From: Muribaculaceae bacterium | Lineage (GTDB): Bacteria > Bacteroidota > Bacteroidia > Bacteroidales > Muribaculaceae | Direction: 5' to 3' | Length of the DNA: 64,000 nucleotides | NCBI GenBank assembly: GCA_017557665.1 | Contig: JAFYYI010000086.1 | Coordinates: 62,001-126,000, forward strand | Part shown: positions 26,906 to 36,987 of the stretch, in pieces | Layout: each line of letters opens with the position of its first letter | Numbering within the stretch: position 1 is the first letter of the stretch | Notes under the pieces: model-generated | The model's database searches: none | Told to the model about the DNA's origin: nothing | Seen by the model: the letters and a program-made list of their open reading frames with translations, nothing else | Made by a program: the position numbers and the translations under genes

Positions 26906-27139
26906 TTAATAAAGACAAACACTCACAACATTGTCTTTCACATCGACGATGCCACCCTTTATCTCTTGATTAGTGGTGGTTTCGCCATGCACATAACTCA
27001 TAGTGCCTGGAACCAAAGATGATATAAGAGCTGCATGGTTGTTGAGAATCTGGAACGAACCCAAAGCTCCTGGCAAGGTGATTTGGTCGATCTCGCCCTC
27101 AAACTCTATCTGCTCTGCCGATATGATTTTTAGTCTCAT
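26906..27139 (-). CDS. atpC: ATP synthase F1 subunit epsilon, minimal form
   Basis: A 77-aa protein corresponding to the N-terminal beta-sandwich of epsilon (ITLPGALGSFQILNNHAALIS, then GIVDVKDNVVSV). The C-terminal helical hairpin that inhibits ATP hydrolysis in E. coli epsilon is missing. It can couple gamma to the c-ring but cannot use that form of self-inhibition. It lies 48 nt after atpD, the gap containing CAGTTATCA short repeats. Confidence 0.93.
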   Translation of the reverse strand: MRLKIISAEQIEFEGEIDQITLPGALGSFQILNNHAALISSLVPGTMSYVHGETTTNQEIKGGIVDVKDNVVSVCLY

Positions 27140-27142
27140 AGT

Positions 27143-27180
27143 GTGTCAGTTATCATTAACAGTTGTCAGTTATCAGAACT
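27143..27180. repeat. GTCAGTTATCA short repeat between atpD and atpC
   Basis: Two or three imperfect copies of GTCAGTTATCA(T/G)(T/A)A fill most of the 48-nt gap. They begin about 9 nt after the atpD stop codon in the direction of transcription. Confidence 0.6.
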
Positions 27181-27187
27181 CGGTTGT

Positions 27188-28702
<1,515 letters not shown>

Positions 28703-28732
28703 TTATTTATGCTGTATTAATTAATTCAGTTT

Positions 28733-29815
28733 TTATCCTGCGAAATGCCATCCCAAGCTAACCAGAACTGCCATTACAACCAAGTTCACCAGTCCAATAG
28801 GCATAAGGTAGCGCCACTCGAGCGCCAGCATCTGGTCAATACGCACGCGTGGGAACGACCACTTGAACCAGATGATGATGAACGACACGAATATCGCCTT
28901 GCCCAAGAACCAGATGGTTGACGGGATATAATCCATCACGGTGTTGAAACCTTCCCAGCCTGGTATGTGCAGTGGCATCCAGCCGCCCAAGAAGAGCAGC
29001 GACGCGATACCCGACACGATAAAGAGGTTGAGGTACTCGGCAAGGTAGAAGAAGCCGAAATGGATACCCGAGTACTCGGTGTGATAACCTGCGGTCAACT
29101 CATGCTCTGCCTCAGGAAGGTCAAAGGGACCACGGTTGGTCTCAGCAGTAGCGGCAATCACATAGATGATGAACGCGATAATTGCAGGAATGTGTCCAGT
29201 GAAGATGAACCAACCGTTCTGCTGAGCCTCAACAAGACCAGTCACGCTCATGGTGCCCGACAGGCAAACAATGGTGAGCATGGCGATACCAATCGAGAGC
29301 TCATAGCTGATCATCTGCGCACCGCTTCGCATGGCGCCGATAAGAGTGTATTTACTGTTACTTGACCATCCAGCGAGCAAGATACCCACAACACCCAGCG
29401 ACGACACTGCTGTCATAAAGAAGATGCCCACATTGAAATCAATCATTTGCATCCCCTTGCCCCAGGGCAGACAAGCAAACACCACCACCGATGCAATCAA
29501 CACCAAATATGGCGCCAACTTGTGAAGGAAGTTATCGCTCTTCCACAAGTCCACAACCTCCTTGATAAGCATCTTGATGACGTCGGCAAAAATCTGCAGC
29601 GAGCCCCAAGGTCCCACACGCAATGGGCCACGGCGGCACTGGAACCATGCACATACCCAGCGCTCATACATGATATAGAACATCGCGAGCAAGGAGTAGG
29701 CAAGCAACAGCACTGCTGCTATAATCACACACTCTATGGTTGTTGCCAACCATTGTGGCATCACTCCTGTCAACAGGTCATTAAACCAAGTTGTGACTAC
29801 ACTAAAGTCAAACAT
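28733..29815 (-). CDS. nuoH: NADH-quinone oxidoreductase subunit H
   Basis: A 360-aa, eight-helix subunit at the quinone-site heel of complex I. The charged loop that contacts the Q chamber is FDLPEAEHELTAGYHTEYSG, with its conserved acidic residues. Other family stretches are YERWVCAWFQCRRGPLRVGP and WRYLMPIGLVNL. It sits 57 nt after nuoCD. Its usual downstream partner nuoI is 6.9 kb away because the atp genes intervene. Confidence 0.97.
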   Translation of the reverse strand: MFDFSVVTTWFNDLLTGVMPQWLATTIECVIIAAVLLLAYSLLAMFYIMYERWVCAWFQCRRGPLRVGPWGSLQIFADVIKMLIKEVVDLWKSDNFLHKLAPYLVLIASVVVFACLPWGKGMQMIDFNVGIFFMTAVSSLGVVGILLAGWSSNSKYTLIGAMRSGAQMISYELSIGIAMLTIVCLSGTMSVTGLVEAQQNGWFIFTGHIPAIIAFIIYVIAATAETNRGPFDLPEAEHELTAGYHTEYSGIHFGFFYLAEYLNLFIVSGIASLLFLGGWMPLHIPGWEGFNTVMDYIPSTIWFLGKAIFVSFIIIWFKWSFPRVRIDQMLALEWRYLMPIGLVNLVVMAVLVSLGWHFAG

Positions 29816-29872
29816 AATTATTATAATAATGTGTGTTGATAATCTGTTTTAATCTCTCTAATTCTTCTTTCC

Positions 29873-31522
29873 TTAACGGTCGATATCGGGAATCACAAAG
29901 TCGATTGACGCTGTGATAGTGATAAGGTCGGCAATCAGGTTATCCTTGCAGGTGAGATCTACAACACCCACCAGGTTGAAGCATGGACTCTGGAAGTGGA
30001 GGCGATAAGGTTTCTGGAAGGGTTTTGGATCGCCGTCGCTCTCGAGATATACACCGAAAGCGCCACGACTGCCTTCTACCTGCTGATACCAGTGACCGGC
30101 GGGCAATTTGATGAGTTTGGGCACTTTAGCGATGTACTCGCCTTCGATACCTTCTTTCTCAAGCATGTCGCAGCACTGGCGCAGAATCTTGATGCATTCC
30201 TCCATCTCCTTCATACGAACCATGTAGCGGTCCATCGAGTCGCCGTTCTCGAGAATCACCTCATCAAACTCCACCTCATTGTAGAGTGAATAAGGATGAC
30301 ACTTGCGCACGTCGCAATGGCAACCGCTAGCTCGTCCCGAAGGTCCTGTAACAGCATAGTTGATGGCGTCTTCCTTGCTGAGGAATCCCACACCCTTCAT
30401 GCGGTTCACGGCAATCACGTTACCGCTGAATAGCTTGTGGTACTCTTTTAGTTTCTCGGTAACAACATCGCAGCAATGACGCACGTCGTTGATGAACTCG
30501 GGATGCACATCGGCAACCACTCCGCCAATGGTCATGTAACTCATCGACATGCGGGCTCCACAGGTCTTGTCGAAGATGTCATAAATCAACTCGCGCTCCC
30601 TGAAGCCATAGAAGAATGCTGTGGTAGCGCCCTGGTCCATAGTCAAGCAGCCATAGCTCAACAAGTGGCTTGACAGACGCATCAGCTCATCCATCATCAT
30701 GCGAATCAACTCAGCGCGATGAGGCACCTCAATACCCATCGCCTTCTCGATGCACAAGCACAGGCAATGGCGGTTGATGTGAGCCGACATATAGTCAAGG
30801 CGCTCAGTATAGAGTAGAGTCTGTGGATAAGTCAGGCTCTCGCACATCTTCTCGATGCCGCGGTGAATGTAACCGCTCACCACGTCAACCTTTTTTACCA
30901 GCTCGCCCTCAATTGAGGTGCGATAGCGCATCACACCGTGAGTGGAGGGATGCTGTGGGCCAACGTTGATGACATATTCTTCGTCTTCAAACACCTTGCC
31001 ATCGATGCGAGTCACGTTGCCGTTCTCATCTTCCACAAGGCGATAGGTGTTGTCCTCGTTCTGCTCGTCGTCAAGGCGGATGGGGTTCTTCTCGGGACTA
31101 TCATCGTAATCCTTGCGCAAGGGATAACCCACCCAATCGTTGCGCAGGAAGAAACGACGCATATCGGGATGATTGATAAACTCTATGCCATAGAAGTCAT
31201 AGACCTCACGCTCCTGGAAGTTGGCTACTGCCCACAGGTCGCTCACGCTGTGCAGGCGTGGTTGCTCGCGGTCGGTGGTTGCCACCTTCACGTGAATCAT
31301 ATCTTGTGTGTCGGTATTGGTCAAGTAATACATCACGCCAAGCTCCTCTTTCCAGTCCACGCCAACGAGGGCGGTGAGATAATCGAAGTGCATCTCATTC
31401 TTGAGAGCAGTGGCCAGGTCATGCCATTTCTCATCGGGGACAGTAACCAGCAGGAACTCGCCGCTGTCGTCAAACTGAGCTTCGGGACACAAGTTGCCGA
31501 TTTGTTCTTGGAAATCTGCCAT
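29873..31522 (-). CDS. nuoCD: NADH-quinone oxidoreductase fused subunits C and D
   Basis: A 549-aa fusion. Residues about 1-160 are NuoC (30-kDa subunit, with YFLTNTDTQDMIHVK-like strand and FQEREVYDFYGIEF). Residues about 185-549 are NuoD (49-kDa subunit), which with NuoB forms the quinone pocket: GPQHPSTHGVMRYR, ERLDYMSAHINRH, and a C-terminal DIDR. The fusion also occurs in E. coli. It starts 19 nt after nuoB. Confidence 0.97.
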   Translation of the reverse strand: MADFQEQIGNLCPEAQFDDSGEFLLVTVPDEKWHDLATALKNEMHFDYLTALVGVDWKEELGVMYYLTNTDTQDMIHVKVATTDREQPRLHSVSDLWAVANFQEREVYDFYGIEFINHPDMRRFFLRNDWVGYPLRKDYDDSPEKNPIRLDDEQNEDNTYRLVEDENGNVTRIDGKVFEDEEYVINVGPQHPSTHGVMRYRTSIEGELVKKVDVVSGYIHRGIEKMCESLTYPQTLLYTERLDYMSAHINRHCLCLCIEKAMGIEVPHRAELIRMMMDELMRLSSHLLSYGCLTMDQGATTAFFYGFRERELIYDIFDKTCGARMSMSYMTIGGVVADVHPEFINDVRHCCDVVTEKLKEYHKLFSGNVIAVNRMKGVGFLSKEDAINYAVTGPSGRASGCHCDVRKCHPYSLYNEVEFDEVILENGDSMDRYMVRMKEMEECIKILRQCCDMLEKEGIEGEYIAKVPKLIKLPAGHWYQQVEGSRGAFGVYLESDGDPKPFQKPYRLHFQSPCFNLVGVVDLTCKDNLIADLITITASIDFVIPDIDR

Positions 31523-31541
31523 ATATATAAATGTATATTTC

Positions 31542-32204
31542 TTATTCTTGATTATTCAAATTCTCGTTTGTTGCCTCTTGTGCCTCCTCAGGGCTGCTTG
31601 GAGCCACTTGCTGGGCGTCGTGAGCGTAGAAGAGCTCTTTGCGCTTCTCCTTGCGGTTAACGCCGCCAAAGAACTTCTGCACCTTGATCTTGCGCTGAAG
31701 CTGCATCAGGGCATAGAACATTGCCTCGGGACGGGGAGGACAGCCGGGAAGATACACATCCACAGGGATAATCTCGTCAATGCCCTTCACCACACAGTAG
31801 CTGTTCTTGAAAGGACCGCCGCTCACTGTGCACGCACCGCAGGCAATCACATATTTGGGTTCTGCCATTTGCTCATAAAGGCGTTTCAGGGCAGGAGCCA
31901 TGCGGTAAGTGATAGTGCCCTGGCACATGATATAGTCGGCTTGGCGAGGTGAGTTTCTTGCCACCTCAAAGCCAAAGCGCGCCATGTCATAGCGTGCGGC
32001 GCCTAAGCACATAAACTCGATGGCACAGCAGCTGGTGCCAAAGCAGAATGGCCACAACGAGTTGCTGATGCCCCAATTTATCAACTGGTCAAGCTTGCCC
32101 ACGACAACATTGGTGCCGCTGGCGTTCAACTCCTCAACGAGCTTGTCGATATACTCATTGTCCTTGAAGTCTTCATGCTTCATGCTTTTGATTTTCACTT
32201 CCAT
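31542..32204 (-). CDS. nuoB: NADH-quinone oxidoreductase subunit B
   Basis: A 220-aa subunit carrying cluster N2, which passes electrons to quinone. Probable ligands are the adjacent Cys59 and Cys60 ([10 protein letters not shown]), Cys125 (CGACTVSGG) and Cys155 (LPGCPPRPE), matching E. coli 63, 64, 129 and 158. The last 45 residues are a Glu/Gln/Asn-rich tail with no known role. Its start overlaps the end of nuoA by 10 nt. Confidence 0.97.
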   Translation of the reverse strand: MEVKIKSMKHEDFKDNEYIDKLVEELNASGTNVVVGKLDQLINWGISNSLWPFCFGTSCCAIEFMCLGAARYDMARFGFEVARNSPRQADYIMCQGTITYRMAPALKRLYEQMAEPKYVIACGACTVSGGPFKNSYCVVKGIDEIIPVDVYLPGCPPRPEAMFYALMQLQRKIKVQKFFGGVNRKEKRKELFYAHDAQQVAPSSPEEAQEATNENLNNQE

Positions 32205-32563
32205 CTCAACGCTCCTTTCTTCCAGGCGTAAGCAAGACCTAGAACTAAGATGAACAAAAATGTGCCAACTGCCAGCAGCGTGGTAGTGCCAAGGCTTTTA
32301 GAGATTGCTGCCCAAGGGAACAGGAACACTGTCTCCACATCAAACATGAGGAAGAGGATAGCAAACAAATAATAGCCCACATGGAACTGTGCCATGCTCT
32401 CGCCACGAGTTGGAATACCACACTCGTAGGTCTCGCCTTTCCTCTTTGTGTAGCTGCGAGGACCGATGAGCCTTGCTATCAACAGGGCGGCAAATACGAG
32501 GACAACGCCTGTGAGCACCGCCGTGACAGCTAATGTAGTACTTTGAATACCGAGTAAAACCAT
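32195..32563 (-). CDS. nuoA: NADH-quinone oxidoreductase subunit A
   Basis: A 122-aa, three-helix membrane subunit (ND3 homologue). The long loop with [20 protein letters not shown] and the membrane acidic residues in [15 protein letters not shown] are diagnostic. It is the first gene of the 17-kb nuo/atp block. It is preceded by a structured leader of about 280 nt and a TATATTTG −7 box. Confidence 0.97.
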   Translation of the reverse strand: MVLLGIQSTTLAVTAVLTGVVLVFAALLIARLIGPRSYTKRKGETYECGIPTRGESMAQFHVGYYLFAILFLMFDVETVFLFPWAAISKSLGTTTLLAVGTFLFILVLGLAYAWKKGALRWK

Positions 32564-32607
32564 AAAAATAAATTTATTGAGTTTCTTAAAATAATTTTCT
32601 AAAAATA

Positions 32608-32825
32608 ATGAGCCATTGCCCGCACATCATTGCAGATGTCACACGCTATGGCTCATTTCGTTTTATACGATAATTGTGTAAGTGTGAGTGAGCACACAAC
32701 AACACGTCCTGCGCATTGATGCACAAAACATTAAGTTTGCTATATGTGTATGCTCTCATTAATTGCAATCAATATCTCAACAAGATGGCATTTACTCTGG
32801 CATCTTGCCAAAAGCCCGTCGGCTT
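32608..32825 (-). promoter_or_regulatory. structured 5' leader of the nuo/atp block
   Basis: Three inverted repeats lie between the promoter and nuoA. They are ATGAGCCAT/ATGGCTCAT (32608-32616 with 32648-32656, 9 bp, enclosing ACATC/GATGT at 32624-32628 and 32635-32639), CAAGATGGCA/TGGCATCTTG (32781-32790 with 32798-32807, one mismatch), and AAGCC-CGTC-GGCTT (32812-32825). The largest ends about 45 nt before the start codon. No known riboswitch class is recognised. Confidence 0.5.
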
Positions 32826-32848
32826 CAGCCATTTCTTGTTTTGCGGTG

Positions 32849-32856
32849 CAAATATA
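32849..32856 (-). promoter_or_regulatory. −7 box of the nuo/atp promoter
   Basis: TATATTTG on the minus strand matches TAnnTTTG. Transcription would start near 32842 and give a 5' leader of about 280 nt. The −33 region is AT-rich without a clear TTG. Confidence 0.55.
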
Positions 32857-32974
32857 GTAATTTTTTCGCATTAAAAAGAAAATATATTATATTAAATTAT
32901 TAACAAGCGAATAAAAAATAATGATTTTTATCAATTAACGTAAACTATCTCAACCATAAAAAATCACCATTTTC

Positions 32975-33005
32975 TTGCCTGAAAAAATAATTTTTGCTAC
33001 TTTTG
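32975..33005 (+). promoter_or_regulatory. plus-strand promoter (TTG-N20-TACTTTTG)
   Basis: −33 TTG at 32975-32977 and −7 TACTTTTG at 32998-33005, spaced 20 nt, an ideal Bacteroidetes promoter. It lies about 340 bp upstream of the M23 gene, with a second good promoter in between, so it may drive a separate short RNA. Confidence 0.6.
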
Positions 33006-33100
33006 CAGTGGCATTTTTCGCTCCATTTCTCAGACCAAGGAGCACAAAATCAAGGGGCAAAAATAGCGATTTTTTGACCACGCCTGCAAGCCACTGTAAG
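33006..33100 (+). ncRNA. candidate small RNA or long leader segment
   Basis: Sequence just downstream of the promoter at 32975-33005. Its ends, CAGTGGC (33006-33012) and GCCACTG (33090-33096), are perfect 7-bp complements, which would close a transcript of about 90 nt. There is no ORF. It may instead be the distal part of an M23-gene leader. It matches no RNA family I recognise. Confidence 0.25.
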
Positions 33101-33164
33101 ACAGTTTGTTGGAGACTAATATTTTGATTTCTAGACACAATTTTACACTATTTAATGCAAAAAA

Positions 33165-33197
33165 TTGCCGCTATTCGGAAATAAATGCCTAATTTTG
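33165..33197 (+). promoter_or_regulatory. promoter of the M23 peptidase gene (TTG-N22-TAATTTTG)
   Basis: −33 TTG at 33165-33167 and −7 TAATTTTG at 33190-33197. The leader of about 140 nt holds TGACC/GGTCA (33217-33221 with 33231-33235) and AAGCC/GGCTT (33241-33245 with 33254-33258). Confidence 0.55.
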
Positions 33198-33341
33198 CAC
33201 GTTCTTATTCATGTAGTGACCCGCATTTGAGGTCAACAAGAAGCCCGAGAGCAGGCTTAAAAACTGGAGTTCTGCCTCACCTCTCTCATAATTCTTGAAT
33301 ATATTTTTTTTTGGCTTCTTGAAACTTTTAAACAACGTAAT

Positions 33342-34115
33342 ATGAAGTTATCTTTTAATAGTCTGCGATTAAGTTTCATTGGTATAGCACTTATATCGGT
33401 TAGCATCGCAGCTAGCGCACAATCAATTAGCGACTACCGCAAAGCACACCGCGATCTCCTCGCGAAACAGGAGAAAATTAAAGACAAAATCAAGGTTGAA
33501 GAGGCTCAGAAATATGCCCAAGACCTTTATGGCGATAAACAAGTTGACAACGCCGACATCTACAGCGAAGCTTGGAACAGCGATCGCGTTAATCCATATC
33601 AGAACGCAAGTATTCCTACCTCTAAGGTTCTTGATGTTTCTAAATACGCAATGCCAGTAAAGAATAATGCTATCACCTCACACTTCGGTTACCGCAAGCA
33701 GTTTGGTCGCATGCATTATGGCGTTGACCTAAAAGCATCGGTTGGTGACACCGTTTATGCTGCTTTCTCTGGCAAGGTGAGACTCACCAAGTTTGAGCGT
33801 AATGGATACGGATTCTTCGTGATCGTACGCCACGACAATGGCATGGAGACTGTTTATGGTCACCTATCGAAATTCTTGGTTAAGCCCAACCAGTATGTAA
33901 AGGCTGGCACACCTATCGCACTTAGCGGTAACACTGGCCGTAGCACTGGCCCACATCTCCATTTCGAGACTCGTTACATGGGCGTAGCCATGAATCCCGA
34001 GAAGATTTTTGACTTCATCAACGGCACAACGTACCACGACACTTTCACGTTCAACAAGAACGAGAATAACAACAGTGGCAACAACCGCCAGAGCGCAAGT
34101 CGCCGTCGTCGTTAA
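33342..34115 (+). CDS. M23 family (LytM-type) peptidoglycan endopeptidase
   Basis: An exported 257-aa protein with a signal peptide (residues 1-26, cleavage after ASA). Residues about 30-65 look like a charged helix. The LytM domain covers about 105-225. Zinc ligands and catalytic residues of an active M23 enzyme are present: His125 and Asp129 (HYGVD), and His205 and His207 (HLHFE), with His174 in YGHLS. It would cut peptide cross-links of the cell wall in the periplasm. The C-terminus is Asn-rich and ends in SRRRR. A strong terminator follows. Confidence 0.92.
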   Translation: MKLSFNSLRLSFIGIALISVSIAASAQSISDYRKAHRDLLAKQEKIKDKIKVEEAQKYAQDLYGDKQVDNADIYSEAWNSDRVNPYQNASIPTSKVLDVSKYAMPVKNNAITSHFGYRKQFGRMHYGVDLKASVGDTVYAAFSGKVRLTKFERNGYGFFVIVRHDNGMETVYGHLSKFLVKPNQYVKAGTPIALSGNTGRSTGPHLHFETRYMGVAMNPEKIFDFINGTTYHDTFTFNKNENNNSGNNRQSASRRRR

Positions 34116-34135
34116 TGGCAACAAAAACAAGCTTC

Positions 34136-34168
34136 ACAGCGCAGCACTCAGTGTTGCGCTGTTTTTTT
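34136..34168 (+). terminator. intrinsic terminator after the M23 gene
   Basis: ACAGCGCA (34136-34143) pairs perfectly with TGCGCTGT (34155-34162), followed by a run of seven T residues. Confidence 0.85.
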
Positions 34169-34220
34169 GCTCTCAATTTCAAGATTTTTATTAATTTTGC
34201 ACCGTCAACCATCATTCATC

Positions 34221-34925
34221 ATGGAAGTAATCTACGAGGACAACCACATAATCATAGTCAACAAGGCGTGCGGTGAGATCGTTCAAGGCGACCGTACTGG
34301 CGATGTACCTATGGTTGAGACGCTAAAGCAGTGGATAAAAGAGAAATACAACAAGCCTGGCAACGTGTTTTGCGGTGTCACTCATCGCATCGACCGCCCC
34401 ACTTGCGGACTAGTAGTGTTTGCTCGCACAAGCAAAGGACTATCGCGCATGAATGATCTCTTCCGTAAAGGAGAAGTACATAAAACCTACTGGGCTATCG
34501 TCAAGAACCGTCCGCCAAAAGATGAGGACACCCTCACCGACCACCTAATCTCAATTGAGAAAAACAACAAGACCTACGTCACTAGCCCCGACACAAAGGG
34601 CGCGCAGAAAGCGGTGTTGAAATATCGTGTCATTGCCCAAAGCAAAAACTACTACCTTCTTGAGATAGACCTGCTCACTGGACGCAAGCACCAAATCCGC
34701 GCGCAACTCTCGCACCTCGGCTGTCCCATCAAGGGAGATCTCAAATATGGCGCTCCACGCAGCAACCCCGACGGTGGCATCTCGCTGCAGTCGCACCGCA
34801 TTCACTTCATTCACCCAGTATCAAAACAGGAAATCGACATCACCGCACCTATCCCCAACGACACCCTGTGGCAAGAATTGGAGCAGTGCACGCATAATGC
34901 ACAGTCTAAAAGCGTTTTGGATTGA
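34221..34925 (+). CDS. RluA-family pseudouridine synthase
   Basis: A 234-aa enzyme converting specific uridines of rRNA or tRNA to pseudouridine. The catalytic Asp58 lies in HRIDRPTCGLVVFA, matching the HRLDxxTSG motif. The later motif LLTGRKHQIRAQLSHLGCPI, characteristic of RluA/RluC/RluD, is also present. There is no S4 RNA-binding domain; length fits the short single-domain subgroup. The chosen start at 34221 follows a TAATTTTG −7-like box at 34192-34199. The target base cannot be told from sequence. Confidence 0.92.
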   Translation: MEVIYEDNHIIIVNKACGEIVQGDRTGDVPMVETLKQWIKEKYNKPGNVFCGVTHRIDRPTCGLVVFARTSKGLSRMNDLFRKGEVHKTYWAIVKNRPPKDEDTLTDHLISIEKNNKTYVTSPDTKGAQKAVLKYRVIAQSKNYYLLEIDLLTGRKHQIRAQLSHLGCPIKGDLKYGAPRSNPDGGISLQSHRIHFIHPVSKQEIDITAPIPNDTLWQELEQCTHNAQSKSVLD

Positions 34926-35013
34926 GAGGTGCAACTGCGAATATCTAGGCGGAGCAATTAGTTACAATTCGTTTATTTCGTGTGTCTTAAAAGAGTGCGC
35001 AGCAATTAACGCA

Positions 35014-36024
35014 TTATTGAACCACCAGGTCGGCAAAACGTTTATTGGACCAAATCACGAAATTGCCTTCGGCATCTACACTGATTGTCATCACTCCTAG
35101 CTTATCGTTGCCTTCCATCATCGTTTTGGTCTTCTCCTCGCCCATTGCCATGCAGGCTGTGGACCATGCGTCGGCACTCATGCAGTCGGGAGCCACGATG
35201 CTCACGCTCAGCAAGTTTGACGTCTCGCTACCTCCTGTCTTGGGATTGACGATGTGGCTCAGTTTCTTTCCTCCACTTTCCTTATACTTGCGATAGCTGC
35301 CGCTTGTCGCTACTGCCTGACCATCAAGCGTAATCACCAGAACGCTGCTATGTTGAGCGCCATCGCTTCCATCGGCTTCAGGCATATCAATTGACACGTG
35401 CCACGGCTGGCCAGCCTGGTTAACGCCTCGCGCCACCACTTCGCCGCCAATCTCCACCATGTAATTCTCCACTCCATTACGGTCAAGCATCTCAGCCACT
35501 TCATCACACGCCATTCCTTTGGCAATGGAGCTGAAGTCAAACTGCACGCGTGGATCGTCTTTCACAATCTTGTTGCCATTGAGCGAGGTGTGCTCCATCC
35601 CCACAAACTGCAAAATGCTGTCGAGCTGCGCCTGCGTGGGCATTTCGCCGCTTTTGTAGCCAAAGCCCCATGCATTGACCAGAGGCATCACAGTTGGGTC
35701 ATAAAGTCCATCGCTGGCGCGGTTCACCTCAAGGGCTTTGTTGTAAAGTTTATCAAAAAACGCATCCACTTCATCGCTCTTGTTTTCGTTTATGGCGCTT
35801 ATGCGCGACTGCTTGTTAAAAGCCGAAGCACTCTCGTCAATAACATTGAACAAGTGCTGTATCGAGTCATTTAGGTCGGCTGTCGCCTCATACTTAACGT
35901 GATACTCCGTAGTCCACACCACTCCCTGGTTGAGGACATATTGCTTCTTCTGCTGCTTGCACGACACCATTGCCATCACAGCAATCGCTGCCAGCAGAAT
36001 TAGATATCTCCCTGTTTTTATCAT
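35014..36024 (-). CDS. apbE: FAD:protein FMN transferase (ApbE family), lipoprotein
   Basis: A 336-aa exported enzyme that transfers FMN from FAD to a Thr/Ser of redox proteins such as NqrB, NqrC or RnfG. The signal ends in MVSC (Cys22), so it is membrane-anchored outside the cytosol. Family motifs are the early ISAFNKQSRIS-like stretch (here ASAFNKQSRISAIN), DFSSIAKGMACDEVAEML, YMVEIGGEVVARG, and a late ATSGSYRKY...HIVNPKTG. The Mg-binding C-terminal region MSADAWSTACMAMG is intact. No NQR or RNF genes lie in the window; complex I here does not need it. Confidence 0.92.
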   Translation of the reverse strand: MIKTGRYLILLAAIAVMAMVSCKQQKKQYVLNQGVVWTTEYHVKYEATADLNDSIQHLFNVIDESASAFNKQSRISAINENKSDEVDAFFDKLYNKALEVNRASDGLYDPTVMPLVNAWGFGYKSGEMPTQAQLDSILQFVGMEHTSLNGNKIVKDDPRVQFDFSSIAKGMACDEVAEMLDRNGVENYMVEIGGEVVARGVNQAGQPWHVSIDMPEADGSDGAQHSSVLVITLDGQAVATSGSYRKYKESGGKKLSHIVNPKTGGSETSNLLSVSIVAPDCMSADAWSTACMAMGEEKTKTMMEGNDKLGVMTISVDAEGNFVIWSNKRFADLVVQ

Positions 36025-36056
36025 AGTAACCCTTAATTTATATCCAAATTATTTCA

Positions 36057-36064
36057 CAAAGATA
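36057..36064 (-). promoter_or_regulatory. −7 box of the apbE promoter
   Basis: TATCTTTG on the minus strand, about 32 nt upstream of the start codon; matches TAnnTTTG. Confidence 0.5.
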
Positions 36065-36151
36065 ATCTAAATAACATTAATTTGTCACGCATTATGTGCA
36101 AAAAATTGCATTTCTCGTTTTTTTTGTATTACTTTGCCACAAAATCAGCAT

Positions 36152-36212
36152 AAGGTGAGTGCAGTGCCAAGCTTGTTTTAGCATTGCCAAACCTCAGCCT
36201 GATTTATCTAAA
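36152..36212 (+). repeat. shared leader block, copy B
   Basis: A 61-nt block beginning AAGGTGAGTG and ending GATTTATCTAAA lies just after a near-consensus −7 box (TTACTTTG, 36129-36136) and ends 22 nt before the porin start codon. It is the counterpart of 8935-8993 upstream of the GH2 gene. Confidence 0.6.
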
Positions 36213-36234
36213 TTGACAACAAATAGTGAATATT

Positions 36235-36843
36235 ATGAGACGCATAACTCAAATAGCCATTATCGTGGCAATTGCCATAGCAGCCACATCAAATGCACAA
36301 GCTCAAGTGCGTTTTGGTGTTAAAGGCGGCATCACACTCAACGAACTTAAGTGGGACAAAGATATTGTGAGTAAAGACAATAGAGCGGGATTTACAGTCG
36401 GACTTATGATGGAGATTGGTTTGCCAGTAGTTGGGCTCGGTATCGATGCGTCGGTGCTTTACGCTCATCGCCAGGACGATATGTATATTGAGGAAAACCT
36501 CCAGGACGTTAAACTCAAACGTGACTATCTCGATATCCCTCTCAACGTCAAGTACAAGATACAAATCCCTGTGCTGTGTAAGATTATTTCTCCCTTTGTC
36601 ACCACAGGCCCCGACTTCGCGCTCGTTCTAGGTGACACCGACAAGGGTGACTTCAAGACACGCAAGTGGAACACTTCGTGGAACGTGGGATTCGGCGCAG
36701 AGCTATTCCGTAAAGTACAAATCCACGCCAACTACGGCATTGGCCTCACCAAAGCCTTCGAATATATTGGCCAGCACATCGATTCCACACCCATCAAAGG
36801 AAAAGACAAACTCTGGACAATCACCGCAGCCTATATGTTCTAA
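36235..36843 (+). CDS. PorT-like outer-membrane beta-barrel protein (copy 1)
   Basis: A 202-aa exported protein with a signal peptide ending at AQA near residue 22, followed directly by the VRFGVKGGITLNEL pattern typical of PorT-family barrels. The rest alternates as eight or so strands and ends in the aromatic strand WTITAAYMF. The ATG at 36235 is chosen; a GTG three codons upstream is possible. It resembles the next gene in size, strand pattern and order (GVKGG/GVTVGG start, RDYLDIPLNVKY versus VHYIDVPLNLKF), so the two are probably an old tandem duplication. Function is unknown. Confidence 0.82.
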   Translation: MRRITQIAIIVAIAIAATSNAQAQVRFGVKGGITLNELKWDKDIVSKDNRAGFTVGLMMEIGLPVVGLGIDASVLYAHRQDDMYIEENLQDVKLKRDYLDIPLNVKYKIQIPVLCKIISPFVTTGPDFALVLGDTDKGDFKTRKWNTSWNVGFGAELFRKVQIHANYGIGLTKAFEYIGQHIDSTPIKGKDKLWTITAAYMF

Positions 36844-36866
36844 ACACAATTATCCAATCATAAACT

Positions 36867-36902
36867 AAGCCCATGTTTTGAAAACATCGGGCTTTTTCTT
36901 TT
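36867..36902 (+). terminator. intrinsic terminator after PorT-like copy 1
   Basis: AAGCCC-ATGTTTT pairs with AAAACAT-CGGGCTT across a two-base loop, with one bulge, followed by TTTCTTTT. Confidence 0.8.
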
Positions 36903-36930
36903 GAAATTTATGTTATAAAAATTGAAATCT

Positions 36931-36961
36931 TTGGTAGTGACAATAAATTGAGTTACTTTTG
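36931..36961 (+). promoter_or_regulatory. promoter of PorT-like copy 2 (TTG-N20-TACTTTTG)
   Basis: −33 TTG at 36931-36933 and −7 TACTTTTG at 36954-36961 with 20-nt spacing, so copy 2 is transcribed separately from copy 1. The start codon follows about 27 nt later. Confidence 0.65.
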
Positions 36962-36987
36962 CACTCTGAAAAAAGAAATCATAAGAA

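Larger units (their letters stand above)
32564..33341. other. 778-bp divergent intergenic region with structured leaders
   Basis: From left to right it holds the nuoA leader with three hairpins (32608-32825), the nuoA −7 box (32849-32856, minus), an AT-rich spacer, a plus-strand promoter (32975-33005), a possible small-RNA segment (33006-33100), a second plus-strand promoter (33165-33197), and the M23 gene leader with two small hairpins. No ORF here is convincing. Confidence 0.7.
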
